Assembly (NCBI RefSeq): GCF_003591035.1
Contig: NZ_QYUO01000001.1
Span: 1,736,001 to 1,800,000, forward strand
DNA length: 64,000 bases
Source: Noviherbaspirillum saxi
GTDB taxonomy: Bacteria; Pseudomonadota; Gammaproteobacteria; Burkholderiales; Burkholderiaceae_D
Reading direction: 5' to 3'
Translations under genes and position numbers: made by a program
In this document: positions 1-8,598 of the stretch, piece by piece
Layout of the letters: each line of letters opens with the position of its first letter
Numbering within the stretch: the first letter of the stretch is position 1
The notes under the pieces: generated by a model
Told to the model about the DNA's origin: nothing
Seen by the model: only the letters and a program-made list of their open reading frames with translations
Databases searched by the model: none

Positions 1-1
1 A

Positions 2-1309
2 TTGGTTCAGACAACTGAATCCAAGGCCTTGCGCCATTCCTTCTTTGGCGAGCGCGCGGCCAGCAAGGTGGCTGATGTACCGGAAGACACGGCGACACGC
101 CCCATCAAGTCGGCTGCGGTCGTAGGCGCCGGCACCATGGGCGGCGGTATTGCAATGAACTTCGCGAATGCCGGCATCCCGGTCAAGATTCTCGAAATGA
201 AACCGGAAGCGCTGGAAAAGGGCTTGGCGACGATTCGCAAGAATTATGAAAACACGCTCAAGAAGGGCAAGCTGACCCAGGAAAAATTCGACCAGCGCGT
301 CGGCCTGATCACCGGCACGCTGTCCTATGAAGATATTGGCCAGGCCGATATCGTGGTCGAAGCGGTATTCGAAGAGATCGGCGTCAAGGAACAGGTATTC
401 AAGAAGCTGGACGAAGTGATGAAGCCGGGCGCAATCCTCGCATCGAACACCTCGACACTAGACGTCAATAAGATCGCCAGCTTCACCAAGCGTCCACAGG
501 ATGTGATTGGCCTGCACTTCTTCAGCCCGGCCAATGTGATGAAGCTGCTGGAAATCGTGCGCGGCGAAAAAACAGGCAAGGATGTTCTCGCTACATCCCT
601 GCAGCTGTCGAAGAAGATCAAGAAGACCGGCGTTGTTTCCGGCGTCTGCGATGGTTTCATCGGCAACCGCATGATCGAGCAATACAGCCGTCAGGCCGGC
701 TTCCTGCTGGAAGAGGGCGCATCGCCCGAGCAGGTGGACAAGGCGATTGAAAAATTCGGCTTCGCAATGGGTCCGTTCCGTATGGGCGACCTCGCAGGCA
801 ACGACATCGGCTGGGCAATTCGCAAACGCCGTTACGTCGAAAAGCCGGAAGTCACTTATTCCAAGACTGCGGACCTGCTGTGCGAAATGGGCCGTTACGG
901 TCAAAAGACCGGAGCAGGCTGGTACGACTACAAGCCGGGCGACCGCAAACCCTATCCGGCGCAAGTCGTAAACGACATGATCGTCAAGCACTCGGCCGAT
1001 CTCGGCATCGAGCGCCGCAAGATCAGCGACCAGGAAATCGTCGAACGCCTGGTGTATGCACTCGTCAATGAAGCTGCTTACATCCTCGAGGAAGGCATCG
1101 CCCAGCGCGCATCCGACGTCGACATGGTATACCTGACCGGCTACGGTTTCCCGCTGTTCCGCGGCGGCCCGATGTTCTACGCCGATACCGTTGGCCTGCA
1201 GAACGTTGTGATGGCAATGGAAAAGTATGCGAAAGGCCGTCATGGCCAAGCCTGGAAACCAGCACCGCTGCTGGCAAAACTGGCGGCCGAAGGCAAGACC
1301 TTCAACTGA
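2..1309 (+). CDS. 3-hydroxyacyl-CoA dehydrogenase part of a FadB/FadJ-type enzyme, 5' end outside the window
   Basis: This is the C-terminal portion of a multifunctional fatty-acid beta-oxidation enzyme. The NAD-binding motif GAGTMGGGIAMNFANAG is near residue 42, and the catalytic histidine of the dehydrogenase fold is in GLHFFSPANVMKLLEIVRG. The C-terminal helical dehydrogenase domain runs to the end with a typical GYGFPLFRGGPMFYAD segment. The enoyl-CoA hydratase domain expected upstream in this family would lie before base 1, so the frame is open at the 5' edge and the TTG at base 2 is probably not the start. The enzyme oxidises L-3-hydroxyacyl-CoA to 3-ketoacyl-CoA with NAD+ in the cytoplasm. 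It is followed by a strong terminator, so it is probably the last gene of its operon. Confidence 0.9.
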   Translation: MVQTTESKALRHSFFGERAASKVADVPEDTATRPIKSAAVVGAGTMGGGIAMNFANAGIPVKILEMKPEALEKGLATIRKNYENTLKKGKLTQEKFDQRVGLITGTLSYEDIGQADIVVEAVFEEIGVKEQVFKKLDEVMKPGAILASNTSTLDVNKIASFTKRPQDVIGLHFFSPANVMKLLEIVRGEKTGKDVLATSLQLSKKIKKTGVVSGVCDGFIGNRMIEQYSRQAGFLLEEGASPEQVDKAIEKFGFAMGPFRMGDLAGNDIGWAIRKRRYVEKPEVTYSKTADLLCEMGRYGQKTGAGWYDYKPGDRKPYPAQVVNDMIVKHSADLGIERRKISDQEIVERLVYALVNEAAYILEEGIAQRASDVDMVYLTGYGFPLFRGGPMFYADTVGLQNVVMAMEKYAKGRHGQAWKPAPLLAKLAAEGKTFN

Positions 1310-1339
1310 CGCGCCAACGTAATACCTCGATTTACCGGA

Positions 1340-1370
1340 AAGCCCGGGCCCTCAAGGCCCGGGCTTTTTT
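1340..1370 (+). terminator. Rho-independent terminator after the beta-oxidation gene
   Basis: A perfect 11-bp GC-rich stem (AAGCCCGGGCC at 1340-1350 pairing with 1356-1366) has a 5-base loop and runs into a T tract to 1370. It lies 30 bases after the stop codon of the upstream gene. Confidence 0.9.
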
Positions 1371-1436
1371 CTTGAGGATGAAACTGCACTAGCATTGCGC
1401 CCTCATTCGGCAAAACATGCGTATTTTGTATTTACG

Positions 1437-1452
1437 TTTACGTTAACGTAAA
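1437..1452. promoter_or_regulatory. Perfect 16-bp palindrome, probable operator of the valine operon
   Basis: TTTACGTTAACGTAAA reads identically on both strands, and the bases just before it (1431-1436) repeat TTTACG. It sits 16 bases upstream of the riboswitch, in the expected promoter region of the operon. The TTACGT/ACGTAA arms resemble, from memory, operators described for the MerR-family regulator LiuR of branched-chain amino-acid catabolism. The regulator assignment is an inference. Confidence 0.5.
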
Positions 1453-1467
1453 TTGATGTTATCGTTA

Positions 1468-1659
1468 ATCATCAGGTGCTGCACCGCCGATTCCGGCGTG
1501 CAGTTAAACGGGAAAGCGGTGCGTGTCTATGTATGTGACACCATGCCGCTGCTGCCCCCGCAACGGTAAGCAAGTGTGGTCGCGTCTTTCACGCCACTGG
1601 TCGATGGACCGGGAAGGCGATGCGGCAAGTCTTGCAAGCCCGGATACCGGCCTGATGAT
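1468..1659 (+). promoter_or_regulatory. Cobalamin (B12) riboswitch
   Basis: The conserved blocks of the adenosylcobalamin aptamer occur in order. These are TTAAACGGGAAAGCGGTG near 1504, the B12-box region GCTGCCCCCGCAACGGTAA (1550-1568), a CCACTGG...CCGGGAAGGC segment near 1594-1618, and AAGCCCGGATACCGGCC near 1636-1652. The closing P1 stem is perfect: ATCATCAGG (1468-1476) pairs with CCTGATGAT (1651-1659). The 3' strand of P1 can instead form the hairpin CCTGAT-GATCT-ATCAGG (1651-1667), a plausible switching element. No poly-U terminator is visible downstream. A GGAGGG at 1677-1682 suggests control of translation. The next long gene is mmsA, 280 bases further on. Confidence 0.93.
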
Positions 1660-1692
1660 CTATCAGGAATGGTTGCGGAGGGCAGCGATTCG

Positions 1693-1905
1693 ATGAAGGT
1701 CACGTATCGCCTGTGCCATGCAGTGCGCAGCGAGAGGGCCTTATTCGATTTTGCTTCCACCTTCATTCCTTGGGTCTCGGTCGTGCACGGAGGGTGCGTT
1801 ACCGGGGCGCGCAATGTCCTTTCTTGCAGCGCTCAGTTCGCGGGGCCGGTGCACGAGCGCAAGGAAGGCTGGTGTGCCGGTTCCCTTTACATCATCTGGC
1901 TGTAG
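1693..1905 (+). CDS. Possible 70-residue leader ORF between riboswitch and mmsA
   Basis: An ATG at 1693 follows GGAGGG (1677-1682) with a 10-base spacer, immediately downstream of the riboswitch, and the frame stays open to a TAG at 1903-1905. The product would be about 70 residues with four cysteines, and I recognise no family. The start codon region 1693-1700 is exactly complementary to 1759-1766, so it could be folded away. Alternatives are a non-coding leader, or a decayed gene that the riboswitch once controlled. The only support for coding is position and ribosome-binding site. Confidence 0.25.
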   Translation: MKVTYRLCHAVRSERALFDFASTFIPWVSVVHGGCVTGARNVLSCSAQFAGPVHERKEGWCAGSLYIIWL

Positions 1906-1941
1906 CGATTGCAGCACAGCCCTGATTCGAGGAAACAGACC

Positions 1942-3477
1942 ATGACCAATCCAGCACAGGCCCATGCGGCCGCCTTTCCCTTTGTCCCCACAGTCAAGCT
2001 ACTGATCAACGGCGAACTTGTCGAGTCATCGGCCAGGGAATGGCGCGATGTCGTCAATCCCGCCACCCAGGAAGTCCTGGCCCGCGTGCCGTTCGCCACG
2101 CCGGAGGAAATCCAGGCGGCGGTCGCCAGCGGCAAGCGCGCTTTCCAAACCTGGCGCAAGACCCCGATCGGCGCGCGCGCGCGTATTTTCCTGAAGTATC
2201 AGCAACTCATCCGCGAGAACATGAAGCAACTCGCGGCTATTCTGACGGCAGAGCAAGGCAAGACGCTCGCCGATGCGGAAGGCGATATTTTCCGCGGGCT
2301 GGAAGTCGTCGAACATGCCGCCAACATCGGCGGCCTGCAAATGGGCGAACTAGCGAACAATGTCGCCAATGGCGTCGATACCTATACCCTGCTGCAGCCG
2401 CTGGGCGTATGCGCCGGCATTACACCTTTTAACTTCCCTGCGATGATTCCGCTATGGATGTTCCCGATGGCGATCGCATGCGGCAATACGTTCGTGCTGA
2501 AGCCTTCGGAACAGGATCCGTTGGTAACGATGCGGCTCGCTGAACTGGCGCTGGAAGCAGGCATTCCGCCCGGCGTGCTGAACGTGGTGCATGGCGGCGA
2601 AGACGTGGTCAATGCGATCTGCGACCACCCGGATATCAAGGCTGTGTCGTTCGTCGGTTCCACCCGTGTCGGCACGCATGTGTACCAGCGCGCCTCATTG
2701 GCCGGCAAGCGCGTGCAGTGCATGATGGGCGCGAAAAACCATGCGGTCATCCTGCCGGACGCCAATAAGGAACAAACCATCAATAGCCTGGTCGGTGCGA
2801 CCTTCGGCGCCGCTGGACAGCGCTGCATGGCCGTATCCGTGGCAGTACTGGTCGGAGACGCCCGGCACTGGATAGCGGATCTGGTGTCAACCGCAAAGAC
2901 GCTCAAGATCAATGCCGGAGTCGAGCCGGGTACCGACGTGGGGCCGGTGATCTCATGTGCTGCACGCGAACGTGTGCTCGGCCTGATCGAGCGCGGCGTG
3001 GCGGAAGGCGCAACGCTGGAGCTCGACGGCCGCCGCCCGCATGTGCCTGGCTATGAACAAGGGAACTTCGTCGGTCCGACGATCTTCTCCGGCGTCAAAC
3101 CCGGCATGAGCATCTACGATCAGGAGATCTTCGGCCCGGTACTTTGCCTTGCCTCGGCGGCCACGCTTGACGAAGCGATCGACCTGATCAACGCCAATCC
3201 GAACGGCAACGGCACGGCGATCTTCACGCAGTCCGGCGCGGCCGCGCGCAAGTTCCAGGAAGAGATCGACGTCGGCCAGATCGGTATCAACGTGCCGATC
3301 CCGGTGCCGGTTCCGCTGTTCTCATTTACCGGTTCGCGTGCGTCGAAGCTGGGCGACCTTGGTCCGTACGGCAAGCAGGTCGTGACCTTCTATACCCAAA
3401 CCAAGACCGTGACACAGCGCTGGTTCGATGACAACAGCTTGTCGGTCGGCGTCAATACCACCATTGCACTTAAGTGA
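1942..3477 (+). CDS. mmsA: Methylmalonate-semialdehyde dehydrogenase (CoA-acylating)
   Basis: The 511-residue aldehyde-dehydrogenase-fold enzyme converts methylmalonate semialdehyde, NAD+ and CoA to propionyl-CoA and CO2, the last step of valine degradation. The catalytic cysteine is in the [10 protein letters not shown] motif near residue 290, and the cofactor-binding region includes [16 protein letters not shown] and SFVGSTRVG. Length and motifs match MmsA rather than general aldehyde dehydrogenases, which have a glutamate in the segment that here reads [10 protein letters not shown]. The ATG at 1942 is preceded by GAGGAAAC, which favours it over the upstream in-frame codon at 1909. It is the first gene of a five-gene operon with 13 bases before the next gene. 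The 5' leader carries a B12 riboswitch. Confidence 0.92.
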   Translation: MTNPAQAHAAAFPFVPTVKLLINGELVESSAREWRDVVNPATQEVLARVPFATPEEIQAAVASGKRAFQTWRKTPIGARARIFLKYQQLIRENMKQLAAILTAEQGKTLADAEGDIFRGLEVVEHAANIGGLQMGELANNVANGVDTYTLLQPLGVCAGITPFNFPAMIPLWMFPMAIACGNTFVLKPSEQDPLVTMRLAELALEAGIPPGVLNVVHGGEDVVNAICDHPDIKAVSFVGSTRVGTHVYQRASLAGKRVQCMMGAKNHAVILPDANKEQTINSLVGATFGAAGQRCMAVSVAVLVGDARHWIADLVSTAKTLKINAGVEPGTDVGPVISCAARERVLGLIERGVAEGATLELDGRRPHVPGYEQGNFVGPTIFSGVKPGMSIYDQEIFGPVLCLASAATLDEAIDLINANPNGNGTAIFTQSGAAARKFQEEIDVGQIGINVPIPVPVPLFSFTGSRASKLGDLGPYGKQVVTFYTQTKTVTQRWFDDNSLSVGVNTTIALK

Positions 3478-3490
3478 TGCGGGAGCTGCA

Positions 3491-4651
3491 ATGGATTTCG
3501 ATCTCACGCAAGAGCAACTGGCGTTTCGCCAAACGGCACGGGATTTCGCCACCGGCGAGTTGATCCCGCATGCCGCGCATTGGGATGCTCATGCACTGTT
3601 CCCGAAAAGCACACTCGCCAAGGCGGGCGAACTCGGCTTTTGCGGCATCTATTCACCGGAGGAAGCCGGTGGACTGGGCTTGTCGCGGCTGGACGCCACA
3701 ATCGTGTTCGAAGAGCTGGCTGCGGCGGACCCGTCCACTACGGCTTATCTCACGATCCACAACATGGCGACCTGGATGCTATGCACCTGGGGAGCGCCTG
3801 CGGTGCGCGCGCATTGGGGCCCGCTGCTGACCGGCGGCAGGAAACTGGCCTCCTACTGCCTGACCGAATCCGGCGCAGGTTCGGATGCCGCCGCATTGAA
3901 GACGCGTGCCGAACGCAACGCGGACGGCTATGTCCTCAATGGCAGCAAGGCATTCATTTCGGGGGCCGGCGACACCGATCTACTGGTAGTCATGGCGCGC
4001 ACCGGGGGCGCAGGTGCGGCCGGCATTTCCGCCTTCGCGGTCCCGGCCGATGCGCCGGGCATTACCTACGGCCGCAAGGAAGAAAAAATGGGTTGGAACA
4101 GCCAGCCGACGCGCGCGATCACCTTCGACAACGTCCGCATTCCGGCCGACCATCTGCTGGGCCAGGAAGGCGAAGGCTTCAAGATCGCGATGCGCGGCCT
4201 GGATGGCGGCCGTATCAACATCGCCACCTGCTCGGTGGGCGCGGCACAAGGCGCGCTCGACGCCGCGCAGCGGTATGTGACCGAACGTCGGCAGTTCGAT
4301 CGTGTGCTGGCGGATTTCCAGGCGATCCAGTTCAAGCTTGCCGACATGCTGACGGAGCTGGTAGCCGCGCGCCAGATGGTGCGGCTGGCCGCGACCAAGC
4401 TCGACGCCAGGGCGCCGCACGCAACAGCGTATTGCGCGATGGCCAAGCGGCTGGCGACGGACATCGGCTTTACGGTCTGCAATGAAGCGCTGCAGATTCA
4501 CGGCGGCTACGGCTACACCCGCGAGTATCCGCTGGAGCGCTTGATGCGCGACGCGCGTGTGCACCAGATCCTCGAAGGCACAAACGAAATCATGCGCAAC
4601 ATCGTCGCGCGCCATTTGCTGGACACCATTTCTACTGGAGAGATTCGATGA
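3491..4651 (+). CDS. Acyl-CoA dehydrogenase, probably isobutyryl-CoA dehydrogenase
   Basis: The 386-residue FAD flavoprotein has the usual N-terminal helical, middle beta and C-terminal helical acyl-CoA dehydrogenase domains. Visible signatures are SYCLTESGAGSDAAALKT near residue 120 and the C-terminal block IHGGYGYTREYPLERLMRDARV followed by ILEGTNEI. The glutamate of EGTNEI is at the usual catalytic-base position of short-chain members. The start at 3491 is preceded by GGGAG, and the sequence MDFDLTQEQ is typical of the family. Position between mmsA and an enoyl-CoA hydratase in a valine operon suggests isobutyryl-CoA as substrate. 2-Methylbutyryl-CoA is a possible alternative. The stop overlaps the next start by 4 bases (ATGA). 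Confidence 0.88.
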   Translation: MDFDLTQEQLAFRQTARDFATGELIPHAAHWDAHALFPKSTLAKAGELGFCGIYSPEEAGGLGLSRLDATIVFEELAAADPSTTAYLTIHNMATWMLCTWGAPAVRAHWGPLLTGGRKLASYCLTESGAGSDAAALKTRAERNADGYVLNGSKAFISGAGDTDLLVVMARTGGAGAAGISAFAVPADAPGITYGRKEEKMGWNSQPTRAITFDNVRIPADHLLGQEGEGFKIAMRGLDGGRINIATCSVGAAQGALDAAQRYVTERRQFDRVLADFQAIQFKLADMLTELVAARQMVRLAATKLDARAPHATAYCAMAKRLATDIGFTVCNEALQIHGGYGYTREYPLERLMRDARVHQILEGTNEIMRNIVARHLLDTISTGEIR

Positions 4652-5430
4652 GTAATTACACCAACCTGCAGGTCGAGATCACCGGCCATACCGCAGTCGT
4701 CACCCTGTCCAATCCGTCTGCCAATACGTTTACGCGGGACGGCCTGATCGCACTGACGCAACTCGTGCACGACCTGAATGCGAACCGCGACATCGTCAGC
4801 CTGGTGGTGACCGGCCAGGGAGAGAAATTCTTCTCCGCAGGCGCCGACCTCAAACAGTTCGCCGAGGGAGACAAGGCGCTGGCTCGCGAGATGGCGCGAC
4901 GCTTCGGCGAAGCATTCGAAGCGCTGTCGCGTTTTCGCGGTGTGACGATTGCCGCTATCAACGGCTATGCGATGGGAGGCGGCCTGGAATGCGCGCTTGC
5001 CTGCGACATCCGCATCGCCGAAGAGCAAGCGCAAATGGCACTGCCCGAAGCTGCAGTCGGCTTGCTGCCCTGCGCCGGCGGCACGCAGAATCTGTCATGG
5101 CTGGTCGGCGAGGGCTGGGCCAAACGTATGATCCTGCTGGGCGAGCGTATCAACGCGGCCACGGCATTGCAAATCGGCTTGGTTGAAGAAGTTGTGCCTG
5201 CCGGCAAAGCGAAGGAACGCGCGCTGGCCTTGGCGAAGCTGGCGGACAGGCAGAGTCCCATCAGCATCGCTGCCTGCAAACGCCTGATCCAGGGTGCGCG
5301 CCATCAGCCGCTTGCGCAAGCGCTGCCGCAGGAGCGCGAAGCGTTTGTCGACCTGTTCGACACCCATGACCAGCAGGAAGGCGTCAATGCCTTCCTGCAA
5401 AAGCGCGCGCCGCAATGGAGGAATGCATGA
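4648..5430 (+). CDS. Enoyl-CoA hydratase of valine catabolism (methacrylyl-CoA hydratase role)
   Basis: The 260-residue crotonase-fold enzyme has the oxyanion-hole segments SAGADLKQF and GYAMGGGLECALACDI, and the pair of catalytic glutamates expected for hydration (GGGLECA and LPEAAVG). It would hydrate methacrylyl-CoA to 3-hydroxyisobutyryl-CoA in the cytoplasm. The role comes from the gene order; the fold alone would allow other short enoyl-CoA substrates. It overlaps both neighbours by 4 bases (ATGA), indicating translational coupling. Confidence 0.88.
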   Translation: MSNYTNLQVEITGHTAVVTLSNPSANTFTRDGLIALTQLVHDLNANRDIVSLVVTGQGEKFFSAGADLKQFAEGDKALAREMARRFGEAFEALSRFRGVTIAAINGYAMGGGLECALACDIRIAEEQAQMALPEAAVGLLPCAGGTQNLSWLVGEGWAKRMILLGERINAATALQIGLVEEVVPAGKAKERALALAKLADRQSPISIAACKRLIQGARHQPLAQALPQEREAFVDLFDTHDQQEGVNAFLQKRAPQWRNA

Positions 5431-6557
5431 CGGCCTCCGTCTTGTTCGAGGAACGGCTTGCCGCCAATGGCATGCGCATCGGAGTCGCCACGCTCAATGC
5501 GGAAAAAACGCTCAATGCATTGTCGCTGGACATGGTGCATTTGCTGACGAACAAGCTGCATGCCTGGGCCGACGAGATCGGCATTGCACTGGTGGTGTTG
5601 CAGGCGGCTGGCGAGAAAGCATTTTGCGCGGGCGGAGACCTGCACAATCTGTATCACGCAATGCGGGAGCACCATGTCTCTGATGCGTGCGGCGACGTGG
5701 CCGCCAATCGCTATGCCGCCGATTTCTTTGCGCATGAATACCGTCTCGATTACCTGATCCACACCTATCCCAAGCCGGTGCTGTGCTGGGGCCACGGCAT
5801 CGTGATGGGCGGCGGAGTTGGCTTGATGGCCGGCGCCAGTCATCGCGTCGCCACCGAGCAGTCGCGGGTGGCGATGCCGGAGATTTCGATTGGCCTGTAT
5901 CCGGACGTCGGCGGTTCCTGGCTGTTGTCGCGCATGCCCGGCAAGACGGGGCTATTCCTGGCACTCACGGGCGCGCAGGTTCGCGCAGCCGATGCCTTGT
6001 TTACCGGGCTGGCGGATTACGCTCTTTCACAATCCAGCAAAGTCCCGGTGCTTGAAACCTTGCTGGTGCAGCCGTGGACAGCGCAACGCCGCGACAACGA
6101 TGCCTTGCTGTCGCAGGTGTTGCGGCGATTTGCCGATCCGGCACTCGCCGCACCGGGACCGCTGCAGAAGCATTTCACCGTCATCAATACCTTGTGTGGC
6201 GACACCGATATACAGCGCATCGTCTCCGCCATTACCTCGCTGGATATCGATGATGAATGGCTGCACAAGGCGGCGACGACGCTGGTAGCAGGTTCGCCTA
6301 GTTCGGCCGCCTTGGCGCACGCGCTGCTGCAACGGGCGCGAAACATACCGCTGGCCGATGTGTTCCGGATGGAGTATGTCGTATCCCTGCATTGCGCGGC
6401 GCGCCACGATTTTGGCGAAGGCATTCGCGCCTTGCTGATCGACAAAGACGGCAAACCGCAGTGGGAGCCAGCGTCACTGAAAGGCGTGACACCGGAAATG
6501 CTGGAGGCTTATTTCACCGAACCTGCATGGACTCGGCATCCATTAGCCGATCTTTAA
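5427..6557 (+). CDS. 3-Hydroxyisobutyryl-CoA hydrolase
   Basis: The 376-residue crotonase-superfamily protein is longer than an enoyl-CoA hydratase and carries the hydrolase features CAGGDLHNLY, GHGIVMGGGVGLMAG and MPEISIGLYPDVGGSWLLSR. The C-terminal extension of about 120 residues is typical of HIBCH-type hydrolases. It releases CoA from 3-hydroxyisobutyryl-CoA so that MmsB can oxidise the free acid. The start at 5427 is preferred over the in-frame ATG at 5415, because GGAGG (5417-5421) then serves as its ribosome-binding site. It overlaps the preceding stop by 4 bases. Confidence 0.9.
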   Translation: MTASVLFEERLAANGMRIGVATLNAEKTLNALSLDMVHLLTNKLHAWADEIGIALVVLQAAGEKAFCAGGDLHNLYHAMREHHVSDACGDVAANRYAADFFAHEYRLDYLIHTYPKPVLCWGHGIVMGGGVGLMAGASHRVATEQSRVAMPEISIGLYPDVGGSWLLSRMPGKTGLFLALTGAQVRAADALFTGLADYALSQSSKVPVLETLLVQPWTAQRRDNDALLSQVLRRFADPALAAPGPLQKHFTVINTLCGDTDIQRIVSAITSLDIDDEWLHKAATTLVAGSPSSAALAHALLQRARNIPLADVFRMEYVVSLHCAARHDFGEGIRALLIDKDGKPQWEPASLKGVTPEMLEAYFTEPAWTRHPLADL

Positions 6558-6588
6558 CCGCATCTATTCTTGAATTCAAAGGAAATCC

Positions 6589-7482
6589 ATGAGTCATATC
6601 GCATTCATTGGCTTGGGCAACATGGGCGCACCGATGGCGCTCAATCTGATCAACGCCGGGTATCAAGTGACCGTATTCGACCTGTCCCGCGCCGCCGTCG
6701 GCAAACTGAGCGAAGCGGGCGCGATTGCGGCCGCCGATGCGCAAGTGGCGACCGCCGATGCAGACATCGTCATCTCGATGCTGCCCGCAAGCAGTCATGT
6801 CGAAGCGCTCTATCTTGGTGAGCAGGGCATCCTGCCGGGCATTCGTGACGGCGCTCTGCTGATCGATTGCAGCACGATCGCCCCGCAATCGTCGCGTAAG
6901 GTGGCGCAGGCCGCTTCGGCACGCGGCTTGGCGATGATCGATGCTCCGGTCTCCGGCGGCACCGCGGGAGCGGCGGCGGGTACGCTGACATTCATCGTCG
7001 GAGGGGACGCCGCTGCGCTCGACCGCAGCCGGCCGGTACTGGCCGCGATGGGCAAGAATATCTTTCATGCCGGCGGCAACGGCGCCGGCCAGACCGCCAA
7101 GATCTGCAACAACATGATGCTGGGCATCCTGATGGCCGGAACCGCCGAAGCGCTTGCGCTCGGCGTGGCCAACGACCTCGATCCCAAGGTGCTGTCCGAC
7201 ATCATGAGCAAGAGTTCCGGTCGCAATTGGGCGCTGGAACTCTACAACCCTTACCCGGGCGTGATGGAAAACGTGCCGGCGGCACGCGGTTACAGCGGGG
7301 GCTTCGGTGTCGACCTGATGCTCAAGGATCTCGGACTGGCGGCGGAAGCGGCGCTGTCCGCACGCGCGGCGATTCCACTCGGGGAGCTGGCGCGTAACCT
7401 GTATTCGCTGCATAGCCAGGCCGGCGCTGGCGCGCTGGATTTTTCCAGTATCCAGCAGTTGCTTGCTCCCGATAAGCCATAA
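6589..7482 (+). CDS. mmsB: 3-Hydroxyisobutyrate dehydrogenase
   Basis: The 297-residue beta-hydroxyacid dehydrogenase oxidises 3-hydroxyisobutyrate to methylmalonate semialdehyde with NAD+. The Rossmann motif GLGNMGAPMALNLINAG is at residues 7-23. The substrate-binding motif DAPVSGGTAGAAAGTL is near residue 120, and the catalytic lysine is in GQTAKICNN near residue 170. AAAGGAAATCC precedes the ATG. It is the last gene of the valine operon and supplies the MmsA substrate. A perfect hairpin follows the stop codon. Confidence 0.93.
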   Translation: MSHIAFIGLGNMGAPMALNLINAGYQVTVFDLSRAAVGKLSEAGAIAAADAQVATADADIVISMLPASSHVEALYLGEQGILPGIRDGALLIDCSTIAPQSSRKVAQAASARGLAMIDAPVSGGTAGAAAGTLTFIVGGDAAALDRSRPVLAAMGKNIFHAGGNGAGQTAKICNNMMLGILMAGTAEALALGVANDLDPKVLSDIMSKSSGRNWALELYNPYPGVMENVPAARGYSGGFGVDLMLKDLGLAAEAALSARAAIPLGELARNLYSLHSQAGAGALDFSSIQQLLAPDKP

Positions 7483-7487
7483 GCAGC

Positions 7488-7519
7488 ATGGCATTCCCTT
7501 CTGCTGAAGGGAATGCCAT
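7488..7519. terminator. Hairpin between convergent mmsB and metR
   Basis: A perfect 13-bp stem (ATGGCATTCCCTT, 7488-7500, with 7507-7519) encloses a 6-base loop between the two convergent genes. Its T/A-ended arms could end transcription from both sides. Confidence 0.7.
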
Positions 7520-7578
7520 TCATTGATTAATGCCTACAGTACAGACCGGACGAGTCGCTTGCGGCATCGAACCTGAGT

Positions 7579-8493
7579 TCATCGGCTCTGTTCGGGAAGT
7601 CGAGGCATCCAGATGGATTGACGCGCGAGTTCGACGAATGCCCTCAGATACTCGATATCCAGATCCGTTTCGCGCGTGCCCAAGAATATCTGCTTGGCGA
7701 TCCCGTGACGTCCCAGACGAACTGGAACGACAGCCATTTTTTCCGCATATTCGGCCACCAGCCAGCCGGGTAACGCCGCTACACCCCGGCCGGTTGCCAC
7801 CATCTGCAACATGATGTCGGTCGTTTCAATCACCTTGCGCTTCCTGGGCATGCAGCCGGCGGGTAACAGGAATTGATTGTAAATATCCAGCCGCTCGATC
7901 TCGACCGGATACGTAATCAGGATTTCCCCGGCAAGCTGCTTCGGCGTGACATGAGCTTGCCTGGCGAAAGGATGCTGTCGCCCCACGACCAGCACCTGCT
8001 CATAGTCGAAGACCGGCTCGAAGCACAAACCGGGTTTGTGCAGCGGGTCCGGCGTGACAAGAACGTCGATTTCGTATCCGAACAAGGCGCCGATACCGCC
8101 AAATTGAAATTTCTGTTTGACGTCCACATCCACGTCCGGCCAGCTTGTCAGGTAAGGCGACACCACCTTGAGCAGCCACTGGTAACAGGGATGGCATTCC
8201 ATGCCAATGCGCAAAGCGCCGCGCTGGCCTTCCGCATATTGCCGCATCAGTTGTTCCGCATGCTCCAGTTGCGGCAACAGCCGATTGGACAAGCCCAATA
8301 AATATTGGCCCGCTTGCGTCAGGCGCAGGTTGCGTCCTTCCCTTGTCCAGATAGCGGTCCCCAGTTGCTGCTCCACTTTCTTGATGGTGTGGCTGAGCGC
8401 CGATTGCGTCAGGCAGAGCACCTCGGCTGCAGCGGTGAGGGAACCCTGGCGGTCTACTTCGCGGATGACGGCCAGATGAATACGTTCGAGCAT
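7579..8493 (-). CDS. metR: LysR-family regulator MetR
   Basis: The 304-residue protein has an N-terminal winged helix-turn-helix (residues about 3-60, with GSLTAAAEVLCLTQSALSHTIKKVE) and a C-terminal LysR effector domain with the MetR-like IGMECHPCYQWLLKVV. MetR activates methionine biosynthesis genes with homocysteine as co-effector. It is divergent from metE with 105 bases between the starts, and two matching inverted boxes lie in that gap, which fixes the identification well. It probably also represses itself from the same sites. Confidence 0.92.
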   Translation of the reverse strand: MLERIHLAVIREVDRQGSLTAAAEVLCLTQSALSHTIKKVEQQLGTAIWTREGRNLRLTQAGQYLLGLSNRLLPQLEHAEQLMRQYAEGQRGALRIGMECHPCYQWLLKVVSPYLTSWPDVDVDVKQKFQFGGIGALFGYEIDVLVTPDPLHKPGLCFEPVFDYEQVLVVGRQHPFARQAHVTPKQLAGEILITYPVEIERLDIYNQFLLPAGCMPRKRKVIETTDIMLQMVATGRGVAALPGWLVAEYAEKMAVVPVRLGRHGIAKQIFLGTRETDLDIEYLRAFVELARQSIWMPRLPEQSR

Positions 8494-8497
8494 GATT

Positions 8498-8555
8498 CAA
8501 TTCATGAAGAAAAATAATAGGTCAATGAAATAATGCCACTATTTTTCATGAATTG
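8498..8555. promoter_or_regulatory. Paired MetR-type boxes in the metR/metE intergenic region
   Basis: CAATTCATGAA (8498-8508) and TTCATGAATTG (8545-8555) are exact reverse complements, each containing the 8-bp palindrome TTCATGAA. This agrees with the TGAA-N-TTCA pattern known for MetR sites. Two sites in one divergent promoter region fit cooperative control of metR and metE. Confidence 0.7.
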
Positions 8556-8598
8556 GAAACACTATGATGGGCGCCATTCATATCAGGAGTGACTCATC

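Noticed and set aside
458..1249. Long reverse-strand open frame of 263 codons inside the dehydrogenase gene
   Set aside because: It is antisense to a clearly conserved enzyme and has no recognisable family; GC-rich codon use produces such shadow frames.
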